Assembly (NCBI RefSeq): GCF_900182985.1
Contig: NZ_FXUY01000001.1
Span: forward strand, 4,092,001-4,156,000
From: Pseudomonas helmanticensis
GTDB lineage: Bacteria; Pseudomonadota; Gammaproteobacteria; Pseudomonadales; Pseudomonadaceae
Direction of reading: 5' to 3'
DNA length: 64,000 bases
Shown here: positions 8,309-19,560 of the stretch, one piece after another
Layout: each line of letters begins with the position of its first letter
Position numbering within the stretch: the stretch's first letter is position 1
Notes under the pieces: generated by a model
What the model was told of the DNA's origin: nothing
Database searches by the model: none
The model's input: only the letters and a program-made list of their open reading frames with translations
Position numbers and translations under genes: made by a program

Positions 8309-9903
8309 ATGGCCCGTCAATCCCTGCTCAGTTTGCCGCTGCCGGCGCCACCGCTGAAAAGCCAAGGCATTTCGCCAACCATCAACCAACGCCTGTTGCC
8401 GTGGCTGCTGCCCATCGGCCTGTTCGTTTTGTGGTGGCTGGCAGCGCGCAACCAATGGATGAGCGAGCAGATCCTGCCCGCGCCATCACTGGTGTGGAAC
8501 AGCGCCGTCGAACTGGCGCATGGCGAGTTGTGGAGCCATTTGTGGATCAGTCTGCAGCGATTGTTCTGGGGCTTGCTCGCAGGGGTTTGCGCCGGTGCGT
8601 TACTCGGTGCGGCGCTGGGTTTCAGTCGCCGTCTGGAACGTTTGATTTTCCCGACCTTCGCCGGTCTGGCGCAGGTGCCGACGCTGGCGTGGATCCCGCT
8701 GTTCATGGTGTTTTTCGGCATCGGCGAAGTGTTGAAACTGGTGGTGCTGATCAAAGCCATCGTCGTCCCCGTGACCCTGCACACACTGGTTGGCGTGCGC
8801 GACGCACAGCCGAAACTGCGCGAGGCTGCCGCCGTCTTGCGCCTGCCGCCGCATCTGCTGATTCGTCGATTGGTCTTGCCCGCCGCCCTTCCCGCGTTCA
8901 TGGCCGGCGTGCGTCTGGCGCTGGCAGCCGGCTGGACGTCGTTGCTGGCGGTCGAGTTGCTCGCTTCCAGCGAAGGCATTGGTTACCTGATGGTCTGGGC
9001 GCGCCAGCTGTTCATGCTCGACATCGTCTTCGTGTGCATCGTGGTCATCGGTGTGATCGGCGTGGCGATGGATCGCGGCATCGGGCTGCTGGACCGCAAA
9101 CTGGTGCACTGGCCACATCCCGCCACTGCCGAGATTCGGCGAGGCCCGCGCTATCAAGGCTGGCAGCGCCTGCAACCGTGGTTGTTGCCGCTGGGCTTGC
9201 TGGCGTTGTGGCAACTGGCGAACGATCAGCAGTGGGTCGATAACAACATTCTGGTCAGCCCGCTGGCCGTGTTGATCACTGCTTGGGACGGTTTGCTTGA
9301 CGGCACGTTGATCAGTGGCATGGCGCTAAGCCTCGGTCGCACCCTCGGTGGTTTGCTGCTGGGTGGCGGGTTCGGTTTCGCCCTCGGCTTGCTGCTGGGG
9401 CTGTCGCGCACCAGTGAACGCCTGCTCGGTCCGACCCTCGCCGCCATCCGCCAGATCGCGATTTTCGCCTGGGTGCCGTTGCTCACCGCCTGGTTCGGTC
9501 TGGGTGAATTGGCGAAGTGGGTGTTCGTCGCCCTCGCCGCGTTCTTCCCGCTGTTCATCGCCACGCAACGCAGCGTCGCCAATCTCTCACCGCAACTGAA
9601 CGAAGCCGCGCAAGTCTTGCGCCTCAGCCTCGGCCAGCGCTTGCGTCGCCTGGTGCTGCCGGGCGCCGCGCCGGGGATTTTCGCCGGCCTCAGGCTGAGT
9701 CTGATCTACGCCTGGCTCGGCACCATCGGCGCTGAATATTTCATGCCGTCGAATGGCGGCATCGGCAGCCAGATGATCGGCGCACAACAACTGCTGCGCA
9801 TGGATCTGATCATGGCCGGCATGCTCTTCGTCGGCCTCACCGGCGCCCTGCTCAACCTCATTGGCCAACGCCTGGAAATTCGCGCGACCCGCTGGAGACA
9901 CGC

Positions 9904-9907
<4 letters not shown>
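8309..9907 (+). CDS. atsB: Sulfate-ester ABC transporter permease AtsB (two fused permease domains)
   Basis: 532 aa, twice the normal permease size. Two BPD_transp_1 domains lie in tandem (about residues 30-265 and 290-525). Each has about six membrane segments and its own EAA loop: EAAAVLRLPPHLLIRRLVLP in the first and EAAQVLRLSLGQRLRRLVLP in the second. A fused permease of this kind is known for Pseudomonas AtsB. GGAGG lies 8 nt before the ATG. The gene overlaps atsC by 4 bp (ATGA), so the two are translationally coupled. It forms the inner-membrane channel for esters bound by AtsR. Confidence 0.93.
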
Positions 9908-12344
<2,437 letters not shown>

Positions 12345-12361
12345 AGGGGAAGATCAAAAGC

Positions 12362-12537
12362 CCCTCACCCTAACCCTCTCCCTGAGGGAGAGGGGACTGA
12401 CCGAGGTGTCTTCCGTTAAATATCGACCTGTGAAAACGAGTCGATTATGGATTCAACGAAGCACTTTCACGTCGGCGTAACTCTTCAATATCCCCCAATC
12501 GGTTCCCTCTCCCTCCGGGAGAGGGCGAGGGTGAGGG
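12362..12537. repeat. MITE-like element bounded by CCCTCACCCT inverted repeats
   Basis: The left end is CCCTCACCCTAACCCTCTCC and the right end is its near inverse, ending AGGGTGAGGG. Each end carries its own short CCCTCTCCC hairpin, and about 100 bp of non-coding DNA lies between. It fills the 200-bp space between convergent atsA and the desaturase. It has no open frame of note. Confidence 0.8.
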
Positions 12538-12544
12538 CAACTCG

Positions 12545-13615
12545 TCAGGCCTCCACCGCCTCCCCAGCCACCGCGATTTCATCCCTGCGAACAAACCGGT
12601 TCGCCCGCCCAAACGTGCCGAAATCATTAAACCGCACGCCCATCTCGCGCATCACCTTATGCGCCACCGGCACGGTCATCTGGCGGATATAAAACGGCTC
12701 CTTCACCACAAAATGATGAATCCCGTGGCTGCTGCCAAAGTTGAAGCAGAACGCCTGCAACGGCCACAACCACCAGGGGTTCAGCACCTGACACTGCTGC
12801 AGCACGTTGCCCAGTTCAACGTCCCCGTAGTAATGCATGTTCGAGCTGATGAAGTGCAGGCAGAACGTACGCAACACGTTCGGGCCGATGATCACCACGG
12901 CAGCGATATCGATCACCTGCATCACCGACAACGTCGTCGCTGACCATTCAATCGGCGCGCCCAGCAGATACGCAACGCCATTGGCCGCATGGAAGCCCAG
13001 GAACACATACCAAGCGCCCCAATGCACCAGCGCCAGCGGCGCGTAGACCTTCAACGTGCGTTTGATGATGCTGGACTTGTGCGCCCAGGTCTTGGCTCGG
13101 AGCATGCGGATAAACGCCGACATCACGTTGTCGCCGACCATCAGCAACCGTGCAAAACCCCACGGCTCGCCGTTGGTGATCGCGCGCTCTTCCATGTCGG
13201 TTTCGGTGCCGGAGACCTTGTGGTGATTGAGGTGCAGATGCCGACGAATCCACGGATTGATCGTGCTCGGCCGCGCCAGCCACACCAGGCCCATCATCAA
13301 ATTGTGCGGCACGCGTTGCTTGCGGAAATACATGCTGTGGATCAGGTCATGCTCCAGCTCATGGGTCAGCGAAGCGAAAAACGCATTGAGCAACAGGCAC
13401 ACCCACCACGCCATATGGCCGCTGATGTACAGCGCCGCCGAGCCGATCATCCCGATCAGGGCCAAGGCCAGAATCCCCGCGCCCAACGCGTCCTGATGCT
13501 TGAGAATCGGGTAGCGCTCGCGCAGTTCGACGCCTTTGGCCAGCACCACTTCGCGAATATGCGCTGATCGCTGGGCCGCATTGTGTCGCTGGAGACTTGC
13601 AGAAGTACCGTCCAT
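12545..13615 (-). CDS. Membrane fatty acid desaturase
   Basis: 356 aa, membrane di-iron desaturase/hydroxylase superfamily. The histidine boxes are visible in order: HELEHDLIH (about residue 90), HLHLNHHK (about 126) and HGIHHFV (about 308). Hydrophobic spans lie between them (about residues 45-85 and 190-245). It would desaturate or hydroxylate an acyl chain in the inner membrane. It is a different subfamily from DesA at 27581 (longer HELEHDLIH box, different spacing). It is divergent by 100 bp from an AraC-type regulator that likely controls it. The exact substrate and bond position cannot be read from the sequence. Confidence 0.88.
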   Translation of the reverse strand: MDGTSASLQRHNAAQRSAHIREVVLAKGVELRERYPILKHQDALGAGILALALIGMIGSAALYISGHMAWWVCLLLNAFFASLTHELEHDLIHSMYFRKQRVPHNLMMGLVWLARPSTINPWIRRHLHLNHHKVSGTETDMEERAITNGEPWGFARLLMVGDNVMSAFIRMLRAKTWAHKSSIIKRTLKVYAPLALVHWGAWYVFLGFHAANGVAYLLGAPIEWSATTLSVMQVIDIAAVVIIGPNVLRTFCLHFISSNMHYYGDVELGNVLQQCQVLNPWWLWPLQAFCFNFGSSHGIHHFVVKEPFYIRQMTVPVAHKVMREMGVRFNDFGTFGRANRFVRRDEIAVAGEAVEA

Positions 13616-13715
13616 GCTTCCATCCTCGGGTTTATGATGTTCGCATCGTGCCTCGCCAAGGCTTCACTTACGGTAGCCGAGAACGCCAACCTGTTGACCG
13701 GAAGCGCCAATCAGC

Positions 13716-14720
13716 ATGAAGGAACCGACCTCCCTCGCCAGCTGGACCCGTGCCTTGCGCAAGCAACTCGACGCGCTGGGACTGGACAGCATTGCCCTGT
13801 GCCAACAGGCCGGGCTCGATCCGCAGTTGATGGACGACCCCAACGCGCGCTATCCACTGTCCGGCACTACCCGCCTGTGGGAAATCGCCGTGCAGGTCAG
13901 CGGCGACCCGGCGATTGGTCTGCGGGTGTCGCGGTTCGTCAGCCCGACCACCTTTCATGCGCTCGGATATGCGCTGGTCGCCAGCGGCAGTTTGCGGGAA
14001 GTGTTTGAACGTATCGTGCGTTATCACCCGGTGGTCAGCGATGCGCTGGAACTGGAGCTGAGTCGTAGCGATGATCGCTATCAATTTCGTCTGAAAATTC
14101 CGTCAGGCAATCCGGCGCCGGCCTTCGAAGCCATCGATGCGTTCGCCGCAATCTATGTGCGCACCTGCCGCAATCGCCTCGGCCGCGATTACGCGCCGCT
14201 GGCCGTTTATCTGCGCCGCCCGGAGCCGGCCGACGCGCACCAATGGCACAAAGTCTTCCGCGCCCCGGTGCATTTCGGCTGTGCCGAGGATCGCCTGGAG
14301 TTCGCCCTCGCCGACTTCGACAGCCACCTCGACGACGCCAACCCGGAACTCGCCGAGCACAATGAAGCCGTGCTCAAACGCACGATGGCCCAGCTCAAAC
14401 CGCTGACCTGGGAGCGCAAGGTGCGCGATGCCATTGAAGAACAATTGCCGGAAGGTGAGCCAAGTGCTGAACGGATTGCCCAGGCGCTGCACCTGAGTTT
14501 GCGCAGCTTGCAAAGGCATCTGGCGGATGAGGGTTGTCGCTTTGATACCTTATTGAACGAGAGCCGCGAGAATCTGGCGCTGCTGCACCTGCGCGATCCG
14601 CAGTGTTCGCTGAGTGAGGTGAGTTATCTGCTGGGGTTCGCTGATACCAGCAGCTTCAGCCGCGCGTTCAAGCGCTGGACGGGGATGACGCCGGGGCAGT
14701 TTCGGGATGGGTTGCGCTGA
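13716..14720 (+). CDS. AraC-family transcriptional regulator
   Basis: 334 aa. An N-terminal ligand-sensing domain of the OruR/ArgR-like AraC type (about residues 20-205, with YPLSGTTRLWEIAVQVSGDP) precedes the C-terminal double helix-turn-helix (about 235-330). The latter has RIAQALHLSLRSLQRHL, then EVSYLLGFADTSSFSRAFK and the closing WTGMTPGQFR. It is divergent from the desaturase at 12545, so regulation of that gene is the simplest guess. The ligand may be a lipid-derived compound; this is inference. Confidence 0.88.
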   Translation: MKEPTSLASWTRALRKQLDALGLDSIALCQQAGLDPQLMDDPNARYPLSGTTRLWEIAVQVSGDPAIGLRVSRFVSPTTFHALGYALVASGSLREVFERIVRYHPVVSDALELELSRSDDRYQFRLKIPSGNPAPAFEAIDAFAAIYVRTCRNRLGRDYAPLAVYLRRPEPADAHQWHKVFRAPVHFGCAEDRLEFALADFDSHLDDANPELAEHNEAVLKRTMAQLKPLTWERKVRDAIEEQLPEGEPSAERIAQALHLSLRSLQRHLADEGCRFDTLLNESRENLALLHLRDPQCSLSEVSYLLGFADTSSFSRAFKRWTGMTPGQFRDGLR

Positions 14721-14723
14721 TCG

Positions 14724-15947
14724 TCAGCCTTTAGCCAGACTTCGCTCCATACCGGACGACCATTGTTCGATCATGGCAGCCCCCATCTCGGCGAAAGCTG
14801 GATGAGTTGCGCTGTACTCCGCCATTTCGCCCATCGCCACCAGCATGCCGTTAGCAACTTGCAGCAGTAATTCACTGCAACGCGCCTCAGTCAGGTTGCA
14901 GACCGTCCGGCCAAAACGCACCAGCATTTTGTGCTTGGGCCAAGCCTTCGAGCCACCCAAGAGCAACGCCATGCTGTCGTGCTTTATGTAGACCGACGTG
15001 GTGATGATGTCGTATGCGGGCGCGAGTCTGATTGTCGATTTCTCGCCACAGTCTTCGTACAACACACCGAAGTTTTTTAGATGTGCATCGCCGTTTTTCA
15101 AGCCTGCGGACAAAGCCACAATTTTGAAAAATGCTTCCAGCGCCTGATTGAGCAATGCAGGCGAAACAAATGCTTTGATCTGCCGGGCCGCGCCTTCGTA
15201 AGAGCCGTCGTATTTGGCTTTCGAGGGCCAACCGTTGAGCACGCAAAAGTCCTCAAAACCGAGGTAGCCTGTAGCGCTCAGGTCAAAGCGCTCGATAACC
15301 AGAAACTTGCCATGTTCGCTCAGCTCAAACTGCGGCACCTCAAGCCCGCTGTGTTGCGCAGCACGCATGCAAAAGTATTCGTTGGTTGCCAACTGCGGAT
15401 ATTCATCGGCGCGAAAAGCTTTAACCAGATGAGTGGATCCCCGATGAGTCAGGCGATCAATCGCAGCCGCACTGTCACGCACCAGTACTTTGGGCTGCAC
15501 TCCTGATACCCCGGAATACTGGCCATAGGTTTGCAACAGATCCTCGAACAAGTCTTGCGCACCATCGTGAACCAGCAGATCGGCAAGCGACGTTTCAGGC
15601 GGGCGATCCGTCATCGATGCGCCGGCAATGGATAATCGACCGAGCTGATAGGGGCCGACAATGGCCAGCAATGCAAAGTCATCGAAGCCGCGAACCGCTT
15701 TGCTGAAACGCCGGACCAGCTCATCACGAAGCGCGCCTTCGGGCAGGTTCATCTCGAAAACCGGATGAATGCCATGCTCCCAACCATAACTTTCCAACCG
15801 GGACGGCATTGTCAGTGACACGGCATTCTCAGCACTGGCTTCTTCGCGGTAATTGAAGACGCTGTCGACTCGATCTTGCCCGCGCGCCAACGTTCCCACC
15901 GCTTGTCCGCCGACACTGACGTTTAATCGATCCGATGACTCAGTCAT
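14724..15947 (-). CDS. hipA: HipA-family Ser/Thr kinase toxin
   Basis: 407 aa, HipA length. The N-terminal subdomain 1 (about residues 5-105) is followed by the kinase fold. The P-loop-like YSGVQPKVLVRD sits near residue 145. The catalytic segment NGDAHLKNFGVL and the metal-binding APAYDIITT come about 280-320. HipA kinases phosphorylate glutamyl-tRNA synthetase or a related target and cause growth arrest until counteracted. The start codon overlaps the end of hipB by 8 bp, giving the canonical hipB-hipA order. All catalytic motifs look intact. Confidence 0.92.
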   Translation of the reverse strand: MTESSDRLNVSVGGQAVGTLARGQDRVDSVFNYREEASAENAVSLTMPSRLESYGWEHGIHPVFEMNLPEGALRDELVRRFSKAVRGFDDFALLAIVGPYQLGRLSIAGASMTDRPPETSLADLLVHDGAQDLFEDLLQTYGQYSGVSGVQPKVLVRDSAAAIDRLTHRGSTHLVKAFRADEYPQLATNEYFCMRAAQHSGLEVPQFELSEHGKFLVIERFDLSATGYLGFEDFCVLNGWPSKAKYDGSYEGAARQIKAFVSPALLNQALEAFFKIVALSAGLKNGDAHLKNFGVLYEDCGEKSTIRLAPAYDIITTSVYIKHDSMALLLGGSKAWPKHKMLVRFGRTVCNLTEARCSELLLQVANGMLVAMGEMAEYSATHPAFAEMGAAMIEQWSSGMERSLAKG

Positions 15948-16188
15948 GGAAGCTGACCTTTTGCAGCGTATCGAGTGTCGGGCGGCGAGCCTGCCGTGGA
16001 GCCGCAGTCAGCTCATAGCCAAACCCGTTGAGGATCGCTTCGACTTTGCGCAGGCCGATTTCCGCAATGGTGTTGTTTTCTATCCCCGAGATCGTCGCGC
16101 GGCTCATTCCGTATTGCTGAGCCAATGCCTGTTGGGTCATTTTGTTCGCCTTGCGCAGGGCTTTGATTAGTTCGCCTAGCTGTTCCAT
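15940..16188 (-). CDS. hipB: HipB-family antitoxin (Cro/CI helix-turn-helix)
   Basis: 82 aa from the ATG at 16188, which has AGG 7 nt upstream. A longer open frame to 16266 runs through the operator region and is unlikely. The helix-turn-helix reads MTQQALAQQYGMSRATISGIE (about residues 17-36), and a short C-terminal tail follows. It neutralises HipA and represses the operon. The gene is translationally coupled to hipA by an 8-bp overlap. Two matching palindromes lie just upstream. Confidence 0.9.
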   Translation of the reverse strand: MEQLGELIKALRKANKMTQQALAQQYGMSRATISGIENNTIAEIGLRKVEAILNGFGYELTAAPRQARRPTLDTLQKVSFHD

Positions 16189-16197
16189 ATGATTACC

Positions 16198-16254
16198 TGC
16201 ATCAAATGCGGTGCAAAATTCGATATATGTATAGTTTGCATCGCATTTGATGCA
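16198..16254. promoter_or_regulatory. Twin HipB operator candidates
   Basis: Two copies of TGCATC-N6-GATGCA lie immediately upstream of hipB, at 16198-16215 (one mismatch, GGTGCA) and 16237-16254 (perfect). Their centres are 39 bp apart. The two are also inverted relative to each other (ATCAAATGCG versus CGCATTTGAT). The AT-rich promoter lies between them. Repeated palindromes flanking the promoter are what HipB-type repressors bind. Confidence 0.7.
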
Positions 16255-16298
16255 CTCACTGAACAAGATTAGCCTAGTTCCGAGTGATCACGAAGGAA

Positions 16299-17687
16299 TC
16301 ACTTGCTCAGCACAAACCCCAGCTCAAAAACAGTGCCGTCAGCATCACTGCTGACCCGAACCTGTCCCCCATGCAACTGCATGATCGACTGCACGATCGC
16401 CAAACCCAGCCCACCCGAATCCCCCGGCTCTGCTCGTGAAGGATCAACGCGGTAGAAGCGGTCGAACAGCTTGCCCAAATGCTCCGGCGCAATCGCCTGG
16501 CCATGGTTGTGAACCTGCAACCAGCACTCACCTGGCTCGTCGCGACGACGCAAACTGATTACCGATCCGCGATCAGCGTGACGCACAGCATTGGCCAACA
16601 GATTGCCGAGCGCCCGCTGCAACAGTTGCTGATCGGCAAACAATTCACCGAGCAGTCGATTGTCCAGCCGCAGATCGCGGTCATCGGCCAACGCTTCAAA
16701 ATAATCACACAACTCGCTACCAACACTGTGCAAATCCAGCGTTTGCAGATTCAGCGCGCGCTCAGCCTGTTCTGCACGAGCGAGAAACATCAGGTTTTCC
16801 GCCATGCGCTTGAGCCGTTCAAACTCTTCCATATTCGAAGCCAGAACTTCCTGATACTCCGCCGTGCTGCGCGGATGATTCAGTGCCTGGCCGTTACTGG
16901 CGAGCAAGGTGTGCAACGGCGTGCGGATTTCGTGGGCGAGGTCCGCGGAGAACTGCGACAGGCGCTGCACGCTGTCGTCCAGCCGCGCCAGCATGCCGTT
17001 GAGCGCCTGCACCGGTTCGAGCAGTTCGGCAGGCGTGCCATTGGCGGGCAAGCGTTGATCGAGGCTGCGCAGATCGATGCCGCGCACCGCTTCGCTCAAC
17101 TGCCGCAACGGTTGCAGGCCCCGGCGCAGCAACAGCAAGCCCAAGGCAAAAGCGAGCAACGCGCCCAGTCCCACCGACAGGTACAAGCGCATGCGATAGC
17201 TGCCGAGCATCTGCTCGCGCTCACTCAGCACTTTGCCGGCGATCACCGTCAGCGGCTCGCCGTTCGGCCCTTGCGCCGCGCCGGACAACAGCGCCAGTTC
17301 AGCACCGTCCGGCGCTTGCCACGTGAGTACATCGGAACGCTGTGGCGTGTGCTCGCGGGGGATGGCGTTCAGCGCAGGCAAATCGCGTTGACGGGGATTG
17401 ATCGCGATCACGCTTGAACCGTCGGCACGCAGCACCAGCAGCAGACTGTCGAGATTGCCAAGCATGTTCTGATACAGCCGTGGTCGCGCCTGCAAGGCAC
17501 CCAGGCTGTCGCTGTCGGCGAGCAAGGCGCGCACTTGCTCCAGTCGACCGAGCAACGCGAGGTCGTCGCGATAGGCGATTTCCGACGCGAGCGAACGGTA
17601 GAGAAATACGCCAATCGCGCTCAGCACCAACGCGCAGACCAGTGCGAACGCCAGCGCCAGGCGCCAGGCGATCGACCTAGAGCGCAT
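16299..17687 (-). CDS. Two-component sensor histidine kinase (HprS/CusS-like)
   Basis: 462 aa, inner-membrane sensor kinase. The first membrane span is at about residues 10-30, with a periplasmic loop to about 165 and a second span at about 168-188 ([15 protein letters not shown]). HAMP follows at about 190-243. The HisKA phosphoacceptor is in [15 protein letters not shown] (about 252). The ATPase domain has the N box [13 protein letters not shown] and the G box SGGLGLAIV. It overlaps the response-regulator gene by 11 bp. The family is named for heavy-metal sensors (CusS/CopS). The divergent hiuH gene points to the HprS (YedV) branch, which senses oxidants. Confidence 0.9.
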   Translation of the reverse strand: MRSRSIAWRLALAFALVCALVLSAIGVFLYRSLASEIAYRDDLALLGRLEQVRALLADSDSLGALQARPRLYQNMLGNLDSLLLVLRADGSSVIAINPRQRDLPALNAIPREHTPQRSDVLTWQAPDGAELALLSGAAQGPNGEPLTVIAGKVLSEREQMLGSYRMRLYLSVGLGALLAFALGLLLLRRGLQPLRQLSEAVRGIDLRSLDQRLPANGTPAELLEPVQALNGMLARLDDSVQRLSQFSADLAHEIRTPLHTLLASNGQALNHPRSTAEYQEVLASNMEEFERLKRMAENLMFLARAEQAERALNLQTLDLHSVGSELCDYFEALADDRDLRLDNRLLGELFADQQLLQRALGNLLANAVRHADRGSVISLRRRDEPGECWLQVHNHGQAIAPEHLGKLFDRFYRVDPSRAEPGDSGGLGLAIVQSIMQLHGGQVRVSSDADGTVFELGFVLSK

Positions 17688-18357
17688 CGTCGGGAGCTTC
17701 CAGCTGATAACCGACGCCGCGCACGGTGTGGATCAGTTTCGGCATGTACGGGTCATCGACTTTCGCGCGCAGACGTCGCACTGCTACTTCGACCATGTTG
17801 GTGTCGCTGTCGAAATTCAGGTTCCACACCTGCGAGGCGATCAACGTGCGCGACAGCACTTCGCCTTGGCGACTGGCGAGCAGTTGCAGCAGGGCGAACT
17901 CTTTATTGGTCAGGGAAATGCGCTGACCACCGCGACTGACGCGACGGCGCAGCACGTCGATTTCCAGATCGGCGATGCTGTACGACTCGGCTTCACGCAT
18001 CGGCCCACGGCGCAGCAATGTGCGCACGCGCGCGAGCAGTTCGGCGAAGGCGAAGGGTTTCAGCAGATAGTCGTCGGCACCCAGTTCGAGGCCGCGTACG
18101 CGGTCTTCAATGGCGTCCTTGGCCGTCAGGAACAACACCGGCGTTGCGCTGCGCTGGCGGATCAGTTGCAGCAACTGCCAGCCGTTGAGGCCGGGGAGCA
18201 TCACGTCGAGGATGATCAGGTCGTATTCCTGCTGCTCAATGAAGTAACGGCCATCGAGACCATTGAGCGCCACGTCCACGGCAAAACCCGACTCGCCCAG
18301 GCCTTTGGCGAGGAAATTCGCGGTTTTGGCTTCATCTTCTACGACCAGCAAACGCAT
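17677..18357 (-). CDS. Two-component response regulator, OmpR family (HprR/CusR-like)
   Basis: 226 aa. The receiver domain covers about residues 1-115, with acidic pocket E7-D8, phosphoacceptor D51 ([13 protein letters not shown]) and K102-region LLKPFAF. A C-terminal winged helix covers about 128-222 ([20 protein letters not shown], then [12 protein letters not shown]). It pairs with the kinase that overlaps its 3' end. A perfect ATTACAA-AC-TTGTAAT palindrome, the type bound by CusR/HprR-class regulators, lies in the divergent promoter about 54 bp upstream of its start. Confidence 0.93.
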   Translation of the reverse strand: MRLLVVEDEAKTANFLAKGLGESGFAVDVALNGLDGRYFIEQQEYDLIILDVMLPGLNGWQLLQLIRQRSATPVLFLTAKDAIEDRVRGLELGADDYLLKPFAFAELLARVRTLLRRGPMREAESYSIADLEIDVLRRRVSRGGQRISLTNKEFALLQLLASRQGEVLSRTLIASQVWNLNFDSDTNMVEVAVRRLRAKVDDPYMPKLIHTVRGVGYQLEAPDDAL

Positions 18358-18410
18358 GGCACACCTCGATTGACAGGCACACAGGCTAGGCGCCTTCGGC
18401 GGCGTTGCCC

Positions 18411-18426
18411 ATTACAAACTTGTAAT
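18411..18426. promoter_or_regulatory. Perfect palindrome ATTACAA-AC-TTGTAAT, response-regulator box
   Basis: A 16-bp dyad with perfect 7-bp arms in the 135-bp gap between the divergent response regulator and the GlcG-like/hiuH genes. The ACAA-N2-TTGT core is typical of CusR/HprR-type binding sites. It probably controls both directions. Confidence 0.7.
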
Positions 18427-18492
18427 CAGACTGACGAGGTTCTGACGAAGACCGGCGATTAAGGTGGCGACCTTAGCTTTTGGAGCCTGCCC

Positions 18493-18978
18493 ATGACCGT
18501 CAAATACCTTGTCGCCAGCCTCGCCTTCAGCCTCAGCGCCAGCGTGTTCGCAAGCCCTGAACTGCCGCGCCATGCCGACCTCGACCTGAAAACCGCGCAA
18601 CTGCTGGCCAACACGGCAATGAGCAATTGCACCGGCACCGTGTCGGTGCTCGACCGTGGGGGCAACCTGCTGGTGACCTTGCGCGGCGACGGTGTCGGCC
18701 CGCACAACACTGCCGCCAGCCAGCGCAAGGCGTACACCGCGCTGTCGACGAAAACCGCGACCCGGTTGTTTGCCGAACGTGCTCGCAACAACCCGGAAAC
18801 CGCCAACCTCAACACCCTCGACGAGTTGCTGTTGCTCGGTGGCGGAATTCCGCTGTTCGCCGCTGATGAGCTGGTTGGCGCCATGGGCGTGGCCGGTTCC
18901 GGCGGCGGCGAGCAAGACGAAAACTGTGCGCTCAAGGCTGCCGAAAAAACCGGTCTGGCCACCACCCGTTCCCAATAA
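18493..18978 (+). CDS. Periplasmic GlcG/HbpS-family protein
   Basis: 161 aa with a signal peptide of about 21 residues (LVASLAFSLSASVFA). The mature domain is the GlcG/HbpS (DUF336) fold: LDLKTAQLLANTAMSNC, then VSVLDRGGNLLVTLRGDGVGPH and KAYTALSTKTATRLF. Members bind haem or small cofactors, and HbpS takes part in redox sensing. It is 12 bp upstream of hiuH and divergent from the two-component genes, so it probably belongs to their regulon. The molecular role is not certain. Confidence 0.85.
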   Translation: MTVKYLVASLAFSLSASVFASPELPRHADLDLKTAQLLANTAMSNCTGTVSVLDRGGNLLVTLRGDGVGPHNTAASQRKAYTALSTKTATRLFAERARNNPETANLNTLDELLLLGGGIPLFAADELVGAMGVAGSGGGEQDENCALKAAEKTGLATTRSQ

Positions 18979-18990
18979 GGAGATGCATCG

Positions 18991-19401
18991 ATGAATACTT
19001 TGCGCATGACTTTCGCCGCGCTCGGCATGAGTGCTTTCTCAAGCCTGGCGCTGGCCGCTGGAAACCCCTTGAGCGTGCACGTGCTCAATCTGGAAAACGG
19101 CTTGCCGTCGCCGGGCATCGACGTGACGCTGGAGAAACACGTCGGCCAGAACTGGCAGCCGTTGGCTCAGGGCACAACCAATGAACAAGGGCGGATTGCC
19201 GAACTGTTCCCGGCCAGGCAGCCTTTTGAGGCGGGTGAATACCGCGTGGTGTTCAAGACCGGCGAGTACTTCAAGAAGATCAGGCACGACACGTTCTTCC
19301 CGGAGATCCCGGTGATTTTCGAGGTAAAACAGACGGATCAGCACTACCACATCCCGCTGCTGCTCAGCCCGTACGGCTTCTCGACCTATCGCGGTTCCTG
19401 A
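18991..19401 (+). CDS. hiuH: 5-hydroxyisourate hydrolase, periplasmic (transthyretin-like)
   Basis: 136 aa including a signal peptide of about 23 residues ending LALA|AGNPL. It has the transthyretin-related signatures LSVHVLNLENGLPSPGIDV at the mature N-terminus and the C-terminal tetrapeptide YRGS. It also has the catalytic-site HVLN histidine and HYHIPLLLSPYGFSTYRGS. It converts 5-hydroxyisourate to OHCU in the urate pathway; with this signal it acts in the periplasm. The ribosome site is AAGGAG 8 nt upstream. E. coli hiuH (yedX) is likewise divergent from the HprRS (YedVW) two-component genes. Confidence 0.93.
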   Translation: MNTLRMTFAALGMSAFSSLALAAGNPLSVHVLNLENGLPSPGIDVTLEKHVGQNWQPLAQGTTNEQGRIAELFPARQPFEAGEYRVVFKTGEYFKKIRHDTFFPEIPVIFEVKQTDQHYHIPLLLSPYGFSTYRGS

Positions 19402-19422
19402 GCCCCACGCAAAACCCCTATG

Positions 19423-19538
19423 GGAACTGGCCCCTGTGGCGAGGGGATTTATCCCCGCTGGGGCGCGCAGCGGCCCTAAAAATGGGACTGCTGCGCAGTC
19501 CAACGGGGATAAATCCCCTCGCCACAGGGGCCAGTTCC
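19423..19538. repeat. Long inverted repeat (CTGTGGCGAGGGGATTTATC type)
   Basis: Arms of about 34 bp, starting GGAACTGGCCCCTGTGGCGA and perfectly inverted at the right, enclose a smaller CTGCTGCGCAG hairpin. It lies between the convergent hiuH and Crp-family genes. It is the same family as 23705-23837 and 25387-25482. Confidence 0.9.
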
Positions 19539-19560
19539 AACAGGGGATCGGTGTGAGTTT

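Noticed and set aside
14724..16266. HipBA region as part of a genomic island
   Set aside because: No transposase, integrase or flanking repeats; base composition is only mildly lower than its neighbours.
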